64,000 nt of DNA. Origin: Selaginella tamariscina. Lineage: Eukaryota > Streptophyta > Lycopodiopsida > Selaginellales > Selaginellaceae. The stretch spans positions 273,476-337,475 of the forward strand of contig PUQB01000141.1 of the NCBI GenBank assembly GCA_003024785.1. Direction: 5' to 3'. Shown here one piece after another: positions 12,256 through 24,800 of this stretch. The notes beneath the pieces were generated by a model, which made no database searches, was not told the DNA's origin, and saw nothing but the letters and a program-made list of their open reading frames with translations. Within the stretch, counting starts at the first letter, position 1. Each line of letters begins with the position of its first letter. The position numbers and the translations under genes are program-made.

Positions 12256-12863
12256 TGTTAGGATCATAATTAGACATTGATAGAATTTCTTGTAATTTTA
12301 TGGGCAATATAATGGGAAAATATCAAAAACAATATATATTGTGGAAAACCGAGAGTGGGAAGGATATATCGGAGTACGAGTTACGAACGCAATACCGCAA
12401 TACGAGTCATCACCGCAATACAATACCAGCAGAGTACAACATGTTTGGATAAGGATAAGGAGTTACAGTAACTGAATGGATAAGGTTGAGAGGCAGTTGC
12501 TATAACTGCTAGTACGGGACCTAGAATACGGGTATAAATAGATCAACTTAGGACTAGAAGGGGATCCCGAGTATACTGTTATTTTGTACCATGTGCCGTG
12601 CGCAGACATAATATAAGTTTCCTTTCTCTCTCTATACGTCTATCGCTTACTCGTATTTTTGTTTGATGTATACTATTTCTCTCTTCCAGTACTATGACGG
12701 GATCCATAGTACTACTGCCTGCTATACACCTTGCCATCCATACCCTTTTCCAGACCTTCTGATGTCTGATTTCTTCTCTATCTTATTTCGATAAACCCTT
12801 AATACGGGTTTATCGACATTAATCTTTACCTATGTACGGAGGGTAGGATTTTACGGTTCAACA
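12256..12863 (+). mobile_element. Solo LTR of a second retroelement family, nested in family P protease region
   Basis: The sequence starts TGTTAGGATC and ends GGTTCAACA, with TG...CA termini. It is flanked on both sides by the 5-bp duplication TAAAC (12,251-12,255 and 12,864-12,868). Inside is a promoter-like GGGTATAAATAG (TATA near 12,533). It has no internal coding region, so this is a solo LTR left by LTR-LTR recombination. The TGTTA...CAACA ends are the style common in Ty1/copia elements; this family call is tentative. It inserted after family P had settled here. Confidence 0.88.
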
Positions 12864-13869
12864 TAAACACTGGTGCAAATGCATATTTCATGGATGACAC
12901 TTTTGCAACTTAACATGGCATTCCGGTGGTGAAGTTGAAGTGTGTAGTTCCTATAGAGGTGGCTGATGGTCGTCTGATTGCTTCTAGTGCAGTTACCCAT
13001 GCTACCAAACCTCTCTCTTGTAGTCATGGCGCATTCAACTGTTCAATTTCCTTCAACTTAATCAAGACTCGTCGACTCCATCATTTTGGGCATGCCATGG
13101 TTCGTTGTTGCAAATCCTCAGATCGACTGGAGGTCTAGGATGCTCACGTTTTTCTCTTTAGCAACCAGGATCAATCCTATACCTTCCTGTGTGCAGGATA
13201 CATCCTTAATATCTGAGGCAGTACAAGCTACAGATTGACCGTGCCTATTCCTGTATCAGTGTTGAAGACTCCTCCTCGACAAGATTCACCTTATGTCAGT
13301 TCCTCAGCACATCCGCAGGCTCTTTTCACTCCTGTAAATTCACGGATTCCTGTACAGGGTTCTTCCAATCCTGTATCAGTGTCGAAGGTTCCTCCTCGAC
13401 AGGATCCACCTCCTATTGGTTTGTCAGCACACTCACAGTCTCTCCTCACTCCTATGCATCCACGGACTTCTGTATAGGATTCTTCCAATCCTGTACACTT
13501 GTCAACATCCACACATGTTTCTCTCAATCCTACCTCTTTTCATTACTCTTCTTCTGTTCCACCCCCCAAGATCCTTTCTCTTTTTCAATCATAGCTCCCT
13601 CCTTCTCCTCTCCGAGTTCTTACCACTACCATGCATGAACTTCCCACTGATTCTGCTCCTTTTCATTTTTTGCCTTCTAAGTAACTCCTACGTCCTCTTT
13701 TACCTTTCCTATATCTAACTCCCCTGTTTTTCAATCTCCTTCTCCTGTTCCTTCTTCTTCTCTTCCTTATTCTCTACAATCCAAGTATCACTCCTTTCAG
13801 AACGTTTTTGACAAGCACAAGGCTACAATTCTTCCTGTTCACAGGTCCTACGATTGTCTTATTGATCTT

Positions 13870-15648
13870 GTGGAAGAAAAGACTCCACTGTTCGGATTGA
13901 TTTATGCACTGTCACTTACAGAATTGGAGGTTCTTCGTCAATACATCGAGAAAAACTTGGCATCCAGCTTCATTCATCACTCAAAGTCCCCTGCAGGAGC
14001 ATCTATCTTCTTTGTTAAGAAGAAAGATGGAGTTTACGTTTGGTTGTGGACTATAGAGGTTTGAATCAAGTCACTATTCGGAACCGGTACCCGTTGCCAT
14101 TGATCCCAGAACTTCTTAAGTGGTTGCAAGGAGCAAAGGTGTTCACGAAAATCGACTTACGAGGGGCTTACAATCTTGTACGGATTCGTCCAGGCGATGA
14201 GTGGAAGACTACCTTTCATACAAGGTATGGACACTTCGAGTACACGGTGATGCCTTTCGGACTTACCAATGCCCCAGCCGTGTTCCAACACATGGTGAAT
14301 AACATCTTTTCGTGACTTCTTGGACCAGTTTGTGGTAATCTACCTCGATGACATTTTGATTTTCTCTAAGAATCAGGTGGCTCATGACAAGCATATACGA
14401 CTAGTCCTATAGAGGCTTCGCGAGCATGGCCCGTATGCAAAATTGGAGAAATGTTTCTTCAACAGGGATACTGTGGAGTTCTTGAGCTACATTGTCTCTC
14501 CTGCTGACGTTTCCATGGAATACACAAGGTGAAGACTATGCCGGAGTGGGAGAGGCCCAAGTCTGTACAAGACGTACAATGTTTCCTTGGCTTTGCAAAC
14601 TTCTACAGGCGTTTCATACAGGACTTTTCCAAGCGTGTACTTCCACTCACGGAACTCACCAAGTGCACAGGAGTGTTCTCTTGGTCCGATAAAGCGGAAC
14701 ATGCATTCACAACACTCAAGGACCTTCACGACAGCTCCGATTTTAGCACATCTTGATCCTTCTTGTCCCTTCTTCGTTGAAGCAGATGCCTCAGATTTTG
14801 CAGTAGGATCTGTTCTATCAAAAGTTGGAGAAGACAAGTTGCTCCATCCTGTAGCTTTTCACTCTCGTAAGTATTTCTTGGAAGGTGCTGCGCAATGTAT
14901 TTTCACATATTAATCCTAACATCGCAAGTTCCTCTTCCTCCAATTCTCGTACGGATTACAAGTTGTTTGCCATACAGGACGGACTCTTGTACCGGGAAGG
15001 TCTCCTGTACATTCCTGTTGGTGTTTGCAGGACTCGTGTGGTACAGGATTGTCATGATACCCCGGCTACATGACATTTTGGTGTGCCAAGACAATTGAGT
15101 TGGTGACTACTACTGGTGGCCTGGGTTGCGAAGTTTTGTGGACAAGTTTGTATGGAGTTGTGACACCTGTAATAGGTCGAAGATGCCTCATCACGCACCC
15201 TTTGGTCTTCTTCGTCCTCTTCTTGTTCCTTCTGCTCCTTGGAGATCCATTTCTATGGATTTCTATGGATTTGATGCAGCTCTTGTGGTGGTTAACCGTT
15301 TCACCAAACAGGCTCATTTCCTACCATGTCACAAGACTGCTACAGGCCAGACAACTGCTGAGTTGGTGATCTGCGAAGTATTTCGACACCATGGTCTTTC
15401 TTAGAGCATTGTTTTTGATCGAGGCCCACAATTCATGTCCAAATTTTAGCGAGAACTTCTCCGGAGTCTACATGTTAAAGCGGACCTTTCTTCATGATAC
15501 CATCCACAAACTGATGGGCAGTCAGAACGCACGATTCAGACCTTGGAGCAATATCTTCGCTGCTTCATCAGTTACCAACAGGACAACTGGTTGGACCTTC
15601 TTCCAATGGCGGAGTTTGCCTATAACAACTTCGTTCATGCATTTATAA
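13870..15648 (+). pseudogene. Reverse transcriptase, RNase H and integrase region of family P element
   Basis: Landmarks in order are: an RT start with [14 protein letters not shown] palm segments [15 protein letters not shown] and [14 protein letters not shown], and the YLDDILIF catalytic box near 14,340. RNase H follows with [16 protein letters not shown], then the integrase zinc-binding CDTCNRSK and the core start SMDFYGF. These copy RNA into DNA and insert it in working relatives. The frames are broken in many places. Confidence 0.88.
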
Positions 15649-15801
15649 GCCAACACCTTTCTTTACTCTTACAAGCTACCATCCACGTTTTGACTTTGCT
15701 CCTCCTGCTTCTCCTTCTTCCGCTCCTGCAGTACATGATCATCTCTACCATCTTCATCAGATACATGAGGATCTCCGGGTTTATCTTCAGCAAGCACATG
15801 A

Positions 15802-16362
15802 ATGGAAAAGTGTCACGCTAATGCTCATCATCAACCAGCACCTGCATACAAGATTAGTGATCTCGTATGGCTTCTTCATCGGCATATTTGCACAAACATG
15901 CCTTCTTCTAAGTTGGATTTTCAACGATTGGGCCCTTACAGGATTGCGGCTAAGGTCAATCCTGTAGCTTTCCGACTCGAGTTACCATCTACAGTGAAAC
16001 TTCATCTTGTGTTTCACACATCTTTGTTGGAGCTGTATCATCCTTCTTCTCTTCCTAATCGTGCTTCTTCTGTGGTCATTAACGATGAACCTGAGTACGA
16101 AGTTGCAGCTATCCTTGATTCTCGTCTTCATCGCTGCCAACTTCAATACTTGGTGAATTGGAAAGTTATTTGCCTACTGATCGCACTTGGGAACCTGCAT
16201 TCAACTTACTCCATGCTTCTTTTAAAGTTGCTGCTTTCCATCGGCGTTATCTTGCTAAATCAGGTCCCAAGACTTGTGGAACTTGTCCTTAAGGAAGATG
16301 TGTTGGCACGACCCGATACAAGATGCAGAATACAAGATACGGGTTACATGATATGCCTATAG
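15802..16362 (+). pseudogene. Integrase C-terminal GPY/F module and chromodomain of family P element
   Basis: This open stretch has LGPYRIAAKVNPVAFRLELP, the GPY/F module of Ty3 integrases, followed by EYEVAAILDSR and LQYLVNWK, which is the chromodomain pattern. In chromoviruses this domain steers insertion to particular histone marks. It places the element among chromoviruses. It ends close to the 3' LTR. Confidence 0.82.
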
Positions 16363-16736
16363 GATATACCTACAGGATATGCTTGCAGGATATTCCTACA
16401 AGATATGCCTATAGGATATACCTACAAGATATTCTTACAGGATATACCTACAGGATATGCCTATAGAATACAGGTCACTATTTATAGCTCATGACTAGAT
16501 TAGACTCATGACTAGATTAGCTTGGAGTTGTGAGTATAAAAGCTTCGACCTAATTGTTGTACAATCAGTTACTATCAACACCAGTCTTTCTACGATCAAT
16601 CTTGTCTTGTCTTGTCTTGTTCTTGGTTCCTAATTCCTGGCCTGCTCCTTGTCTTGCTCCTTGTCCTGCTTCTGAATCATGCTTCCTTGTTCTTGAAATC
16701 CTGCTCACTTTCTTGTTCCTGGATCGTGGTTTGACA
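16301..16736 (+). repeat. 3' LTR of family P element
   Basis: The LTR begins TGTTGGCACG and ends GGTTTGACA (436 bp). It shares with the 5' LTR the GGATAT tandem units, GTCACTATTTATAGCTCATG, TATAAAAGCTTC and the TCTTGTCTTGTC tract. It is shorter mainly because it has fewer tandem units and fewer CT-rich copies. TAATG follows it as the target duplication. Confidence 0.88.
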
Positions 16737-16827
16737 TAATGCTCATTATGAAACAACAATACATTAAGGAATCAGCCCACATACAACTTATGAAATATAA
16801 TACATCTATGAATATACAATATAACAT

Positions 16828-16988
16828 TGTGAGAGCTCAAAATATAGAAATATGTATATCATTAGTCCAAGAACCCTAACTTATATACATGAGCAAGTGG
16901 TTCAGATTGAAACCAATTCAACGACTATTGAAAAACCACTATGTTAATAATACTATGTGCACATGCAACCGTACACATGGATCTTACA
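16828..16988 (-). repeat. 3' LTR of family M, copy 2
   Basis: This 161-bp segment runs TGTGAGAGCTC...GGATCTTACA. It is close to the LTR at 1720-1877 and more distant from 21,374-21,521. Confidence 0.75.
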
Positions 16989-18040
16989 TCTTGGAAGGAT
17001 ATAAGTTGATTAGGGTTCTCTGGTAGATGGGCCCGGATCTGGAGGAACATCAGGAGGAGGCACTGGTGGATTTGTAGGCAGCACAACTTGTTCCATTGCA
17101 CAAAATGCTTCAATCGTTGCACGTGTACAATCTGCGGAGGATTGGGTTGAATGTCATGCCGAACCTCATAAACTTGCGGCCCTACTTGCCGTAGCACTCG
17201 ATACGGTCCTTTCCACTGAGAAAGGAGACTCTTAGCTAAACGACGTACCGTAAGCTTGGGAAAACGAACCAACACCAGTTCATCAACCTTGTACTCTGTA
17301 GGGGGACAATGGCGTTGCTGTTATCTTACTTGTACACAGCCCAAGTGTTCTGCTGACTCTGCACGAACCAATGGAAGAATGCTCGTCAGATACCGATCCC
17401 ATGACCTAGCATCAGCAGCTCACGGTAATCGAGAAGGCAAACCCAACTCTGTTGGCAACACTGGGTCATGACCATACAAGAGCTTATATGGGAAAGTACC
17501 AACAGAACTTTGTACTCTAGTGACATAAGCACATCGGAGAGACGGCAGATAACCATCCCAATCCGAATGTTGAAAGTTCACATACATCGCGATCATCTCC
17601 TTGAAGGTTCTGACGAGCCATTCCACTAAACCATCTGTCTGAGGATGATAAGCACTTGTGAAAGTGTGGTGTATCCCTAGTCGAGACGTCAAGACATGAA
17701 ATGCTTCGGCCATAAATGTAGAACCATTATTCGAGAGAATTCACTCTAGACAAGAATGTTGAAACACGACCCGATTAAGAAGAAAATAACCAACAATAGA
17801 AGCAGTCACACTAACAAGGGCACCAACTTCTACCCAACGAGTTAGGTAATCAGAAGCAATAATAACATACTCGTTGCCAGTAGTCAACCGCGAAAAAGGT
17901 CCCATCAAATCAAATGCCACCAAATCAAATGAACGAGAAACTGCAATTGATTCCAACCATCCTTCCGAAGTACACAGGGGAGTATTGCGAGCTTGACACC
18001 ACACACAACTACGCACATACTTCCTCACAACTCTGCCCAA
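16925..18040 (-). pseudogene. Integrase region of family M, copy 2
   Basis: Three minus-strand open stretches show an integrase zinc-binding segment (CVWCQARN), a core start (DLVAFDLMGPFSRL), a later core stretch (HHTFTSAYHPQTDGLVEW) and the C-terminal GPY/F module (WKGPYRVLRQVGPQVYEV). This is the order expected for Ty3 elements. The region is a broken fossil. Confidence 0.85.
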
Positions 18041-18174
18041 TATAAAGAGCTATGCAGCTTCTCCATCACAAGATAATGTCCCATGTGCCTGCTGAGAACA
18101 TGAGAATTATGATAAATATGGAGGAAGCATGGAACAAACAACCTTTTTTATTTTGTAGGGACTGATCCAAATGA

Positions 18175-19690
18175 TCATTTGCGGTTGGTAGTGCCTTTGG
18201 TCTTATTGCGAATGTAAATACATGAAAGGTAAGTCATTAACAAGTGATGCAGGATTCTCAAACCCATCATGAAGCCTTCAAATTCATGGCTCAACCTTTT
18301 GAACTTCCCAAACCTCATCCAAAGATGGCAAATCCAACTCTGCATTTTGCGGACACTGAACGTAAGCACAGCAACTACTGATGGTACAAAATCTTTGTCC
18401 AAAAAGGGCACTGATGCTAGAATAATTGGCTCCTCATGGGCAGAAGAAGAGAGAGAAGGTGAAGAAGAGCTTGAAAAAAGAGCATCAGCATCAGCCATGG
18501 AACTCCCTGGGTAATGAACAACCTCAAAGTCATAAATTTGAAGTTTCAAGGCCCACGAGCAGTACAACTAATCAAATTCTTTTACTTTAACAATGAAGTG
18601 ACTGTTGCATGATCACCTTTTAATAGCGTCCAAAAACCATGTAAGTAGGCATGGAGCTTTTCAAAACCCTAAATTGCTGCTAGACATTCCTTTTCTGCCG
18701 TGGAGTAGTTCACCTCTCCTGGTTGCAACATACGGCTGATGTACACAATGGGATGTCATTGACCAAGGACACTCGTACTCTTCTACATCAATACGCCCCC
18801 AAGACCAATGTCAGAAGCATCTACGCTCAAGATAAAAGAACGAGTGTAATCAAGGTACGCCAAAACTAGAGGAGTCATCAATAGCTCTTTGAGATCTGCA
18901 AATGCTTGTTTGCAATCCTTAAACCAAACAAAAGAAGTCATTGACGACTTCAGCAACGCCCGCAACGGTGCAGTACGATCTAAAAGATGATTCACAAAAT
19001 AGCCCAAATATTATACCTTGCCAAGAAAACGTTGCACATCATTCACACACTTCAACATAAGAACTTCAAAACTGCAACAAGCTTGTAAGGGTCGACTTGC
19101 AAACCTTCACAGAAAATGTGATAACCAAGATAAATGGTGTCCTTGGATCCAAACACACACTTAGATGGCTTCAGCTTCAAAACCTTGCATACATCACCAA
19201 CATGCTCTTCCATGTTCCATCGAGTGGATTAAAACATCGTCGATGAAGTTAGCAGTTACCTCTGGCATATCGCAAAGAACCTCATTCATCATATGTTGAA
19301 AATCACTAGAGCATTGCTCAAACTGAAAGGCATCACCAAGAACTCGTACAAGCCAAATGGTGTCCAAAAAGCAGTCTTGGGAATGTCCATGTCAGTCATT
19401 AAAACTTGTCAATATCCAGAGGCAAGATCTAACTTGGTGAGAACCAACGGCTCCGCCCTAATTGATCCAAAAGATCTACAGTATGAGAAATTAAGTACAC
19501 ATCTAAAATAGTTACACCATTTAATGGGCGATAGTCAATGCAAAATCGAATGTTTCCATCCAAATTCGTCACAAAATGAAGCTCGCACGCCCAAGGATTT
19601 CAAGATTTTCGAATAACACCATTTTCTAACATCTTCTTAACATTTACTTGTAAGATCTTGAGCTCTTTTGGTGATTAACACCGAACAGGT
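18175..19690 (-). pseudogene. Reverse transcriptase and RNase H region of family M, copy 2
   Basis: The stretch at 18,783-19,007 reads MGYFVNHLLDRTAPLRALL followed by FILSVDASDIGLGGVLM, the Ty3 connection and RNase H start. The stretch at 18,175-18,567 begins with YDFEVVHYPGSSMADADAL, the RNase H end. Weak RT traces continue to about 19.69 kb. The frames are broken. Confidence 0.78.
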
Positions 19691-19789
19691 ACCTTGATTA
19701 GCTTAACATCCCTAGTTGGAATAAGGTGGCATATCACAATCTTGGTCCTAGATAACAAGTCAAAATTTAAAATCAGCATACTCCTTGAG

Positions 19790-20206
19790 TTAATCAACGA
19801 TTGCAGTATGACGATCATCTGATGCATCTAAAGAAAGAAAGGAAGAGCATGAAGGAAAAATTGTTGGAAGTAAGGATGAAACAAAGTGATGGAAGTATAG
19901 GTGAAAACAAATGAATGAAGTGGAATATAAGTAAGAAGAATGAAAGAAAGATGAGGGAGTTAAACAGGGGGAAGACTTTTCAAAGTCACACTTGACATGA
20001 TTGCGAGTCAACCAATCCATACCAAGAATAAGGTGAAAAGCTTGACTCGACACCACCCGTAAAGATTGAAGTTCAAGCTCACGATCATCCACACAAACAA
20101 CAATATTAACTTCATCTTGTGAACAAACATGAATGTGTTTGTTGCTGTACAGAATGAAGATTGGTTCTACCATGACACAAATAAAGGCTGCAACGTGTAA
20201 CAACAA
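19790..20206 (-). pseudogene. Protease region of family M, copy 2
   Basis: The minus-strand open stretch contains FHLILGMDWLTRNHVKCDFEK. This nearly matches the segment at 91-357 in copy 1 and fits the end of a Ty3 retropepsin. It sits between gag and reverse transcriptase. It is a fossil. Confidence 0.7.
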
Positions 20207-20399
20207 ACTGAGAAATAGAGAACAAATTCAAACTGTATCCACCAACATTGAAAAGAAAATTGAATGTGACGTGTGATTAAATGCACTTGAAAAATGAAGA
20301 CCGGATGAACTAGTGCCGAATGAACCCCTTGATATACTTTTGAAAGAAAGACGAAGGAGTCACTAATTTATTTGCACGAGGACCCCCTTTACTCGTGCG

Positions 20400-21260
20400 A
20401 TTCGTTGTTTTTATGAAGATCCACCGCATCAAGACCTACTTCAGCAGCGTCAATTGGACATTGTTGACGCCAAGGCCTCCACCAATGTCAATCGGGAAAC
20501 CATTGACAGCGCCAATAGGTGTTTCCAACTTCATCACACGCCCAACAACTACATGTCCACATCCTCATCCTCGTCCACGGGCCCAACCTTGTGTTAATAC
20601 ATGAGTAGCAACATCAATCTGAGCAAAACCATTCCCCACATGAAATGAAACGAAAGAACATAAAGATGCAAGTGAAAGAGATGATGACTCATATCATTGT
20701 CTAACCTCAAAACATCATCAAGAGTCACTAGAGCTAATGCATACACCAACCTTACAAAGTCTTAATGAAGTGTTGGCCACAACATACCTAACTTGATGTG
20801 TTCCAACATGTTAAGCTTCACCAAACTACATTACTAACTTAAATAGTTCCTAACAAATACGATGCAACTATTAAAAAACATTATCACAATCGCCTACATG
20901 CCCAAATGTACATTTGAAAATCTTTAAAAGAATATTCTAATCCTAATGAGTTGCAACATCCAAACCATTATACCATTGCAACGCCATCTCATGAAATAAG
21001 TAAAAAAAACTCGAGCAGCGTCCCATAAATGATATATGACAATCACAATGAAGTAATTAAACTAATAATATACATAATCCCTAGGATTTCCACAAAAAAT
21101 CCAGTCAAACAGGATTTACAACAGAACATAAAGAAAAAAACCATAGACTATAAATGCCATTATTAACTAAGAATGATTATTCAATTACATTTTCATAACA
21201 TTTAACAATTGCGTAAGTAATTACTCTATAAATAAAGGATTTATTTGTTGTGTATTCATA
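20400..21260 (-). pseudogene. gag region of family M, copy 2, strongly decayed
   Basis: The nucleotide sequence follows the gag region of copy 1 (733-1583) segment by segment in the same order, but no long open frame is left. Decay is dominated by transitions. It was identified only through copy 1. Confidence 0.65.
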
Positions 21261-21373
21261 AAAACAAAATCTACAAAAGAAAAATAAAATTAAATAATGG
21301 AGAAACTAAATAAAAAAACACAAATCCTGAGTGCTTTATAAAGATAATTAGAACTACCCCTCACTTCCACCAA

Positions 21374-21521
21374 TGTAAAAATTCAAATGTGTATATTATT
21401 AATTTAAAAACCATAATTTATACAAGAGCAAGTGATCCATATTAAAATTAATCCAACAACTATTAAAACCAATACTCTAATAATAATATGTACATATGCA
21501 ACCATATACATTATATAAACA
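21374..21521 (-). repeat. 5' LTR of family M, copy 2, diverged
   Basis: A 148-bp relative of the LTRs at 1720-1877 and 16,828-16,988 shares TTATACAAGAGCAAGTG and ATATGCAACCATATACA-type stretches. The neighbouring CTTCCACCA is the decayed primer-binding site. Only about 14 bp separate it from sequence that matches an intron of the Argonaute copy. Confidence 0.7.
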
Positions 21522-21809
21522 AATAAATAAAGAATAGTAACCATCAATATTATACGGAATGATCCATGCGTATAATTTAGTAATAAAATATTAAACGTGT
21601 ACAAATGTAACTATTATTCTGCAATTATAGCTATGTATATTCATTGTAGCTGCGTTCGTACAGATAGAGAAATAAAATATGAACTTTTCCTCCACACTAC
21701 CAGTACAAACATGAATAAATAGAGGACGTCAGTTATCACATTACAAATATACAGCATGTATACAAATCTGCACATGTAATGTATATATACTTCAATGTAT
21801 TGTACTTAC

Positions 21810-24800
21810 TATGCCCTTCCAGTTGCAAACTTGCTTTAACTGCATGGCCGTTTGCTTCACTTCGTTTGCCGACCAAAGCTCACGGCGACCCACTTGCCGG
21901 TTTCACTACTGTCTACAAGTTTAAAGTATAGATTTATATATGGACACAGTGCGTGTGTGTGTATAACCTTAGTGTTGTACGTCTCGAGGAGTTTCGTTGA
22001 TCTTCCCGAACTTCAATGGAGGAGGAGCTAATAAGCGTCCTTTAACCGACATTAACTTCTTCTTTACGCTCATGTTGAAGTTTTTGAGATCCGCCTTGGC
22101 ATTTTCCAGCAGCTCGTCTACTCCCTGCATATATCATGAATCTAAACATATAAAATATAAACAGAAATACACATTGATAGAATATACAAATAAAAAAGGC
22201 ATTATAAGTGACGCTATAAGAATCAGATTAATACACCGTAAACACTCGTCTTACCTTCTGGATTACTTGAATTCGTTCATTTGGTTTCTGCCTGGCTTCG
22301 TCCAGAAGTTTGCGAACCTGCGTACCAGGGAGCTTCTTCATGTATCGCTGTCCTTTCAGGATCGTGCAGAACTGCAAAACCAAAAACACTGAGTCGAAAG
22401 GAATGAATGTGCTGCAAATCTACTTCAAATAGGTGAATATCGTAAATAGTACAATACACATATAGATCATATTACTTCCATTGGGATGAAGACTGACCGC
22501 GTAGCTTTTCCAACGTTGACACAGAAAAGCCGCGGATACTGTAGTACTGTATTGTACTTACTCTGCACTGTGACCTTTTGATTCGAGAATTGGCCATCAG
22601 TCCCCTTCTCTCTCATTTCAAACCTGTATGCACACAAGTTCTGTAAAGCACAGCAACGTGTAGCATCTAGAGAGAAATTCACATATGTATACACATACCG
22701 TACATTAGCATATACAGATATATATTCATCCACACGTGATAAGTATACATACTATGGATATCTCTGGTTAAACATATGAACTATAATAAAAAAGTCAACA
22801 CACTTCTGTTCAGATGCTGGCAGCTCGCTGAATCCAAAGATTTTGTGCTTGGTTTGAGTATAAGCTTCGACCTCAATACCTTTCAGAATTCGCTTAGCCT
22901 GCACAATTATCAAACTCACCGGTTGTATTACTACTGAGTGTATGCATTTGGGTGCATTAAGATATATACGTCGTAAGCATGTATGTTTTATGTCTAGAAA
23001 TAACTGCTAGTCATACCTTCAAGATTGATTCTGTCCGGAGATTTTTTCAGATGGTCGGCTAAAAACTCGTGCACTTTCATCGGCTTAATAACGATCGTCG
23101 TCGATGGGTCTAATTTAAACACACACACGGAGACGTGAATCGTATAAACACGCATGTAAATAATTAGATACATATATAGATAGGCTACTCACCGAGGTTC
23201 AAGGAGATCCCGTTGGCACATGGCCGAAAACTAGCATGGTACCTAACACTCCCTCACCTAAATCGGAAACTCGTCCTAGTGACTCGTGAAAGTAGCTCAT
23301 TCGCAGCTGAACATATTCTCTAAAAAAACAGGCAATCATACAATACATACAAGTCTGGGATATATAATCACTCGTTAAATGTGGTATAATATTTACGATT
23401 ATGATGTTCATGTATCCAATATTTCATTAATACGTATGGTTAGCGTATAATATTAATATTCTACATATTATATAAACAAGCTAGCATTCCAAGTTTACCA
23501 TGAACAGTAAAGAAGACTCACCTGCGAGCAGCCTGCTCTCTGAGCAACACATCGAGGACTCAAAGAGCCTCCTGCGAGCGGTTTACTTGATCTTTGTCCA
23601 TTAAGCATTTCATGTCCACTGTAGTCAAAAAGCTAATTCGAATTTTGAAGCAGGATCCAACCCTTCGCTTTTTCGATCTTTCAGTTTCTTCAGATCAGCA
23701 GTACATAATTAACCATTATGTGACAATATATATAGTATCTTGTGCATGTGCGTCTTTATTACGTACTTTTTGACCACGTACTCTGAAATGACAACTTCTT
23801 AACACAGGACAAAAGTACATTAAAAAACAAATTCTCTATTATATTGAATAAAACTACGTTTTGCACTATTACGTCCACAAAAACTTCATGAGACAAAGAA
23901 ATAACACCACATACGATCATACACTCTTATTGAATACTTGGCGCACGTAATAACAATAAAAAACTACTATCCTAAAAATGAAGTGCAAAACGACATACAG
24001 AAGTGTAAAACGACATAAACGTGTGACCTTGTATATATAAATCAGCTAGATTATATACATGGACTATGTATAAGAACTACAATATGTTAAAGATATCAAC
24101 TTAAAAAATTGGAAATACGAAAAACGACATAAGGCGACATATATTGCTTAAAAACGGTAACAAACACAGAAATAAAGGCAAAAATTGTATAAAAGCTACG
24201 TTGAGCAATAAGTTCTTAAGACAATAAAATAAGTAACACGATACGATTTACATTCACTTTATGCACGAAATAGTAATAAAGAAAGAATGAAGTGCAGGAA
24301 AATAACACAAGATACGGTTTGTTACTATACATATACACGAAATCAGGGGAATAGAAATACTATTCCAAATAATGCAGTGCAAAATGACATAAATGTGTTA
24401 CCTGGGAATGTTTTCTTTATCCATGGTGATTTTGAACTCTTTCTCATCAAATGGAAGCTTTTCAAGGGAGTAAAGGGTCTTTTCTCCATCGAAAATGAGG
24501 CCTTTCTTGACATCGAGCTCTTCCCGTACCTTCTGCAGTAAACGGCGATTCAACGTCTTGCGAATAATCTGCTTGTTGGATGGATCATCGTCATACGATA
24601 TTGTCACCTGGTCAGACAAAAACACAATAAAAATTGATCCTTTTAGAGCTAAACCCACATGAAACAAACACTTCTGGAAAAACACAGACGCAGAGAAGAA
24701 ATACTTTAACAAACCGCAACTTTTAAAAGTCAATGTGCGATTCTTAAGCAAACAGGGAAAATTTATAAGTAAAAGTGCAACATGCGGAATGGTAACACAA

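Larger units (their letters stand above)
10567..16741 (+). mobile_element. Ty3/gypsy chromovirus-type LTR retroelement, full length but degenerate (family P)
   Basis: The element is bounded by LTRs at 10,572-11,089 and 16,301-16,736 and by the 5-bp target duplication TAATG at 10,567-10,571 and 16,737-16,741. Internal parts follow Ty3 order: gag (about 11.2-12.1 kb), protease (about 12.1-13.1 kb), reverse transcriptase (13.9-14.4 kb), RNase H (14.6-14.9 kb), integrase (15.0-15.7 kb), then an integrase GPY/F tail and a chromodomain (15.8-16.2 kb). A purine-rich AAGGAAGATG abuts the 3' LTR. A 608-bp solo LTR of another family is inserted in the protease region. The coding frames carry many breaks (more than ten), so it is a fossil, though the intact target duplication and similar LTRs suggest only moderate age. 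Confidence 0.93.
16828..21521 (-). mobile_element. Ty3/gypsy-type LTR retroelement, near full length, old (family M, copy 2)
   Basis: This minus-strand fossil has short LTRs at 16,828-16,988 (3') and 21,374-21,521 (5'). Reading from high to low coordinates the parts are gag (about 20.4-21.26 kb), protease with ILGMDWL (19.8-20.2 kb), reverse transcriptase (about 19.0-19.7 kb), RNase H (18.2-19.0 kb), integrase core (17.4-18.04 kb) and integrase GPY/F tail (16.93-17.28 kb). The two LTRs differ clearly and the gag side is rich in C-to-T and G-to-A type change, so it is old. Breaks are numerous (well over ten). No convincing target duplication remains. It abuts the truncated Argonaute copy. Confidence 0.88.

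Noticed and set aside
13235-13718. Proline/serine-rich open frames between protease and reverse transcriptase of family P
   Set aside because: They are linker sequence internal to the retroelement, not a separate host gene.
21997-22392. 131-codon plus-strand open frame
   Set aside because: It lies opposite exons 8-9 of Argonaute copy A and the intervening intron, so it is a shadow.
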